The position numbers and the translations under genes are program-made. From Candidatus Woesearchaeota archaeon (GTDB lineage Archaea > Nanobdellota > Nanobdellia > Woesearchaeales > WAPJ01), in the NCBI GenBank assembly GCA_015520785.1, contig WAPJ01000042.1, positions 1 to 8,077 of the forward strand: a stretch of DNA of 8,077 bases. Reading direction: 5' to 3'. The notes under the pieces were generated by a model, which ran no database searches, was not told the origin of the DNA, and saw only the letters and a program-made list of their open reading frames with translations. Numbering within the stretch: the first letter of the stretch is position 1; each line of letters opens with the position of its first letter. This document shows, one piece after another, positions 5,212-8,077 of this stretch.

Positions 5212-5277
5212 ATGAGGAGAAGCTTGTATGCGTGCTTCTCTCAGCTGCTGCTTTTCGTTGATGAGACACTCATATGA
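5212..5277 (+). other. Possible leaderless 21-residue ORF or small RNA
   Basis: An ATG at 5212 lies exactly where a leaderless start would fall for the TATA at 5181. The frame reads MRRSLYACFSQLLLFVDETL and one further residue, stopping at 5277. It begins with a 7-bp hairpin: GAGAAGC (5217-5223) pairs with GCTTCTC (5234-5240) over a 10-base loop, with TTTT at 5252-5255. The same hairpin read on the minus strand lies after the stop of the tail-anchored protein gene and is followed by a C/T-rich segment, so it could instead be that operon's terminator. No conservation evidence is available, and neither reading is firm. I see nothing else in 5065-5327. Confidence 0.22.
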
Positions 5278-5327
5278 AGAGGAATGGGGAGGTGTTTGAG
5301 AGGCATGGATGTTGTGCTGCTTCTCGC

Positions 5328-5663
5328 TTAGAAGAAGGGTATCCTGCCGAGGAGGGCGAGGACGAGGAGGATGAAGAGGAGGATCTCAATGAGGAAGATG
5401 ATATAATCATACCAGGTGAATGGATTCTCACGGAGGCGTTCACGAAGGCTTTTCGAAACTGCTTTTTCAGCTTCCTCCTCTTCAATCAGGCTTGCCATGC
5501 CACCCGCATAGAATGAGGAGAATCCCACGTCTTCATCAACACTGCTTCCTTTTCTCTCCTCTTCTTTCTTCCGCTTCCCCCAGGGGAGGTGGAGGCTGAA
5601 CTGCCACTTCCCCCTGGTTTTTTCCTCTTCCTCCTGTTCGAAGAGGAAGTCTTCATACGCCAT
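5328..5663 (-). CDS. Small tail-anchored membrane protein, surface-protein operon
   Basis: The family is not recognised. The 111-residue protein has no signal peptide. Its first 80 residues are highly charged: an acidic patch (QEEEEK, 10-15), then WQFSLHLPWGKRKKEEERKG, which is aromatic then basic, then another acidic stretch (IEEEEAEKA, 60-68). Residues 84-106 form a single transmembrane helix close to the C-terminus (WYDYIIFLIEILLFILLVLALL), so it should be tail-anchored with the charged domain in the cytoplasm. The start is supported by a GGTGA site that overlaps the stop codon of the upstream surface-protein gene, with only 6 bases between the genes; the two are almost certainly co-transcribed and translationally coupled. 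A supporting or anchoring role for the surface protein is a guess from context. An antisense frame across the same bases is very acidic, lacks a promoter of its own, and is judged a shadow. Confidence 0.72.
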   Translation of the reverse strand: MAYEDFLFEQEEEEKTRGKWQFSLHLPWGKRKKEEERKGSSVDEDVGFSSFYAGGMASLIEEEEAEKAVSKSLRERLRENPFTWYDYIIFLIEILLFILLVLALLGRIPFF

Positions 5664-5669
5664 GCTTTT

Positions 5670-8048
5670 TCACCGTGAGAGCCGCCGATGGATGATGAGC
5701 AGCGTGAGCAGCGTCCAGAGGATGAAGATGATCAGCAGGATGCTCAGCTTCACATAGCGTTCAAAACTGCTGACAGGCTGGATGATGATCGTGACTGGTG
5801 CGAAGCCGACAAGCCTCCCAGTCGCGTCATACCATTTGAACAGGCCGTCACACTGTGTCTTTTCAAAACCCGCCTTGAGCCGGTAGGATGCGCGGACAAC
5901 CTCGCCAACAGGCAGTCGTGGGATGAAGCCTTCCACGCGTTTAATACACGCATCCGCGCCCTGCACGCGGAGCGTCACATTCTCCAATGGCACGTCACCA
6001 GTATTCTTGATGAGGAAGCTCACGTTCAACCATGCTCCTGGTGGGATGCGAATGGTCGGGGGATATTCGAGGAGGGTGATGCGATGCAACCGGCTGCGCG
6101 GGAGTACTCTGACGCGGAGGATCTTCCTGTCAGCGATCATCATACTCCCATTCTCGAACGTGACGATCGCATACACGGGCACGTCATACACGCCTGGCGT
6201 TTCACGCTCCCAGGGCTGGAGGGGGAACGTGCCATTCACGGTTTCATTCCTTCGTAAGCGTGCTATCGTCGCATTCCCATACGCCCAACCCCTCCGCGGA
6301 GCGGGCTTGATCGTAATATTCCGCACGGTAATCCTCCCAATGTTCGTCAGGTTGAATGGAATATCTCCCGCCTCGCCCTGCATGAGTGTCACATTCTCCG
6401 GGAGGGTGAGATTCAATCGTATTACTTCGGGGAGGACGGCGGTCTCATGCACCACGGTCAGGGCGGGACTCCCACCACCCCCGCTCGGCGCGCCAGACGT
6501 TGGTGTCGGCGTCGGGGTTGGCGTGGGTGTTGGCTCTGGGAGTGGTGTCGTGTTAAACCCGAAGGGTGCGAAGATGCTGAAACTACTCACGTTCGGCCCG
6601 ATAATCAAATGGTTTGTCGTGTCTATGAGCGTGTAGAGCTTGGTCCACGTGCCATTCCACTCCGTGCGCGTAATCGTCGTATTATTACTCGTCACGTTTA
6701 CAAGGATCTTCTCACCCTCATACTTGAAGATGCTCAGATTATCCGCTACCACGTGATTCGGCAGGGGTTCGAAATAGTGGAAGACAATCCTCATCCAACC
6801 CGTCTGGCTTATATTGTAGGCTTCAACATACTGGTCGATATCACGAATATCCGTTAGGTTGGGTGGTGGTGGGCGTTCATACACGCTCTTCACGATCACA
6901 TCCTCAAACGTACTGTTCAACATTGCCCCTGTCACATTCGTAAGAATGGTTGCGATGAATGACTTATTCGCAATAATATCAGAAGCATTATTCGTGAAAC
7001 TCACATTATAGAGGACGATCGTGCTATTCTCCGCGTACAAGCCATGCTCATTCGCAATGACCTTGTCCTTGATGACGTTCACATTCCGACTATTATACAC
7101 ACAAATGCCCGTCGCATACTGCTGCACGTAGGCATCCTCGAGCGTGACATTCTCACTATCCCGGATGATCACGCTGCACGTATCATTCATACTCTGATTA
7201 TTATCCCCGTCAATCAGGTTGCCCGCGAAGTGGAGGATCAGGTTAGACTGGTTCTCAATGAGAATACACGTCTCATTCGCATCCCAGATCGTGTTATTCA
7301 AGAGGTAGAAGCCACTCTCATTGATCTCACCACACGCGTTGAAGAGCTTAATCTCAAGGCTTGTCAGGCCGTTCACAATAATCTTCTCCCCACCCTGGAA
7401 GGAACCATTATACGCGAGTGGTTCCCCAGCAGTACGAATCCCCTCGCGGAGCGTGAGATTATCACGCGTCATGCTCATCGCGAGGCGTGCGTGTGACGCG
7501 TTAATCAGACTCCTATTCTCATCATACACGTTCTTCACACTAAAATAGTACGTGTGAATGTACGGGTCGACATGCACTTGAATGCTAAAACTCCCATTCA
7601 GGAAGAGCGTGAGGGGGATGAACGCTTGCTGACTCGTATTCATGCTGGGCGTGTAGCGGAGCCAGACATGGCCTGGATAGACGGCGCGCATGACGGAAAA
7701 GTCAGGATCGAGAAGACTGCATGATCCCGTCACGTTCACCGTCCAGACGGGGAGGGTGAGGATGCTCGTGAACAAGCGACTTCCCTCAGTCGCATAGCCA
7801 AGGTCAATCTCATCATGCTCGCTGAGATTATCCGCGCATACCTTCAAGAGGAGGTTCACGTTCGCTGGGGGGAGATCCGCGTACGCGAGACTCCCCACAC
7901 TCCCATTCGACGCATCATAATGGAAGACGCTCACATTAGGGATGAGCGTCACGTTCACACTCGCATGCACGCGTGACGCGAGGAGGATGAGGATAGTGAG
8001 GGAGAAGAGGATGGGAAGCATGCTTCCTCTCCGCCGGGTGAGGTGCAT
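5670..8048 (-). CDS. Large surface glycoprotein: beta-helix-like, PGF-pre-PGF-like and CARDB-like domains
   Basis: Residue numbers count from an alternative ATG at 8066. A signal peptide (7-35, RRR then a hydrophobic core, cleavage likely after VHA) is followed by a beta-rich region (36-190). Repeated N/D-V-T strands at about 225-395 resemble a NosD-type right-handed beta-helix (LIDGDNNQSMNDT, ENVTLEDAYVQQYATGICVYNSRNVNV). Residues 420-503 end in FSIFAPFG like PGF-pre-PGF domains. Then come a (TP)n/glycine linker (509-533), two beta-sandwich modules of the NEW3/CARDB kind (540-655, 660-762), and a C-terminal membrane helix with a basic end (771-798). I count about 43 N-X-S/T sequons and 8 cysteines. 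It should be membrane-anchored with the body outside, as an S-layer-like, adhesion or carbohydrate-binding protein. Start 8048 is preferred because GGGAGG lies 8 bases upstream. It heads a unit with the tail-anchored protein. The specific function is unknown. Confidence 0.85.
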   Translation of the reverse strand: MHLTRRRGSMLPILFSLTILILLASRVHASVNVTLIPNVSVFHYDASNGSVGSLAYADLPPANVNLLLKVCADNLSEHDEIDLGYATEGSRLFTSILTLPVWTVNVTGSCSLLDPDFSVMRAVYPGHVWLRYTPSMNTSQQAFIPLTLFLNGSFSIQVHVDPYIHTYYFSVKNVYDENRSLINASHARLAMSMTRDNLTLREGIRTAGEPLAYNGSFQGGEKIIVNGLTSLEIKLFNACGEINESGFYLLNNTIWDANETCILIENQSNLILHFAGNLIDGDNNQSMNDTCSVIIRDSENVTLEDAYVQQYATGICVYNSRNVNVIKDKVIANEHGLYAENSTIVLYNVSFTNNASDIIANKSFIATILTNVTGAMLNSTFEDVIVKSVYERPPPPNLTDIRDIDQYVEAYNISQTGWMRIVFHYFEPLPNHVVADNLSIFKYEGEKILVNVTSNNTTITRTEWNGTWTKLYTLIDTTNHLIIGPNVSSFSIFAPFGFNTTPLPEPTPTPTPTPTPTSGAPSGGGGSPALTVVHETAVLPEVIRLNLTLPENVTLMQGEAGDIPFNLTNIGRITVRNITIKPAPRRGWAYGNATIARLRRNETVNGTFPLQPWERETPGVYDVPVYAIVTFENGSMMIADRKILRVRVLPRSRLHRITLLEYPPTIRIPPGAWLNVSFLIKNTGDVPLENVTLRVQGADACIKRVEGFIPRLPVGEVVRASYRLKAGFEKTQCDGLFKWYDATGRLVGFAPVTIIIQPVSSFERYVKLSILLIIFILWTLLTLLIIHRRLSR
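6468..6541 (-). repeat. Thr-Pro repeat and glycine linker within the surface protein
   Basis: The coding sequence here gives PEPTPTPTPTPTPTSGAPSG and further glycines, a rigid, probably O-glycosylated stalk followed by a flexible hinge. It separates the beta-helix/PGF-like half from the membrane-proximal beta-sandwich half. The underlying DNA is a degenerate GGTGTC/GGCGTC tandem repeat on the plus strand, prone to copy-number change. Confidence 0.75.
7962..8048 (-). other. Signal peptide of the surface protein
   Basis: From the ATG at 8048 the first 29 residues have a basic n-region (HLTRRRG), a hydrophobic core (MLPILFSLTILILLA) and a polar c-region ending VHA before SVNVT, fitting Sec export and signal peptidase I cleavage. 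No lipobox cysteine and no twin-arginine FLK-type motif are present. Confidence 0.75.
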
Positions 8049-8056
8049 ACTGCTTG

Positions 8057-8062
8057 CCTCCC
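8057..8062 (-). promoter_or_regulatory. Shine-Dalgarno site deciding the surface-protein start
   Basis: On the minus strand GGGAGG lies 8 bases before the ATG at 8048. It sits inside the six codons that would be added by starting at 8066. The ATG at 8066 has only a GGTGAGG four bases upstream, which is tight. A promoter is not visible because the window ends at 8077. Confidence 0.5.
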
Positions 8063-8077
8063 GCATACGGCCTCACC

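Noticed and set aside
5245..5280. GTTGATGAG resembling a C box of a C/D-box sRNA.
   Set aside because: The box C consensus RUGAUGA is not fully matched and no D box (CUGA) with proper C'/D' spacing is visible.
5274..5516. An 80-codon plus-strand frame whose ATG overlaps the stop of the 21-codon frame (ATGA), with an acidic EDEEDEEEDLNEEDD run.
   Set aside because: It is antisense to the transmembrane helix and charged region of the tail-anchored protein, which has a good Shine-Dalgarno site and tight operon spacing. The acidic run is what an antisense leucine/isoleucine-rich helix gives.
5923..6636. Long plus-strand frames opposite the surface-protein gene, including a 237-codon one.
   Set aside because: They lie antisense to a coherent signal-peptide/anchor protein, lack ribosome sites, and their repeats (VGVGVGVG) are the reverse of the Thr-Pro linker codons.
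1..8077. Search for tRNA or rRNA genes, CRISPR arrays, insertion sequences and attachment sites.
   Set aside because: No cloverleaf-like or TTCRANYC-type tRNA signature, no regularly spaced direct repeats, no transposase-like frame and no long terminal inverted repeats were seen by eye.

Overview
The window is archaeal. It carries an archaeal transcription factor TFE-alpha, an Rpp30-type RNase P protein, a ribose-1,5-bisphosphate isomerase of the archaeal AMP pathway, a translin-family protein, TATA boxes placed for leaderless transcripts, and a densely N-glycosylatable surface protein. GC is roughly one half. The compact, unclustered layout and shortened proteins would fit a small-genome lineage such as DPANN, but the sequence alone does not settle the phylum.

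Layout. Position 1-577 holds a leaderless TFE-alpha gene (+). It converges on a translin-family gene (880-1494, -) across a 302-base intergenic stretch. The translin gene is divergent from a small membrane protein with a histone-H1-like basic tail (1597-1935, +), and the two starts appear to share one TATA element. Next come RNase P component 3 (2232-2792, +) and a winged-helix/long coiled-coil protein (2822-3967, +), whose promoter overlaps the rnp3 stop codon. That unit converges on the ribose-1,5-bisphosphate isomerase gene (4198-5052, -). A gene-poor stretch (5065-5327) contains an orphan TATA box and a 7-bp hairpin. The rest is a two-gene minus-strand unit: a ~790-residue surface glycoprotein (5670-8048) followed 6 bases later by a 111-residue C-terminally anchored membrane protein (5328-5663).

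How it works together. The genes are mostly housekeeping information-processing functions (transcription initiation, tRNA 5' maturation, probable RNA binding or cleavage) and one step of nucleotide salvage. They sit beside three proteins of unknown role: the membrane protein with the basic tail, the coiled-coil protein and the tail-anchored protein. The only clear co-transcribed unit is the surface glycoprotein and its small membrane neighbour.

Two patterns run through the window. First, genes without a Shine-Dalgarno sequence have a TATA element whose 5' edge lies 30-34 bases before the ATG, so they are probably leaderless, while leadered genes have a good GGTG/GGAGG-type site. Second, most transcription units are followed by a tract of about 50-150 bases that is nearly all C/T on the coding strand. 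The tracts switch strand with gene orientation, which suggests a termination or 3'-UTR signal.
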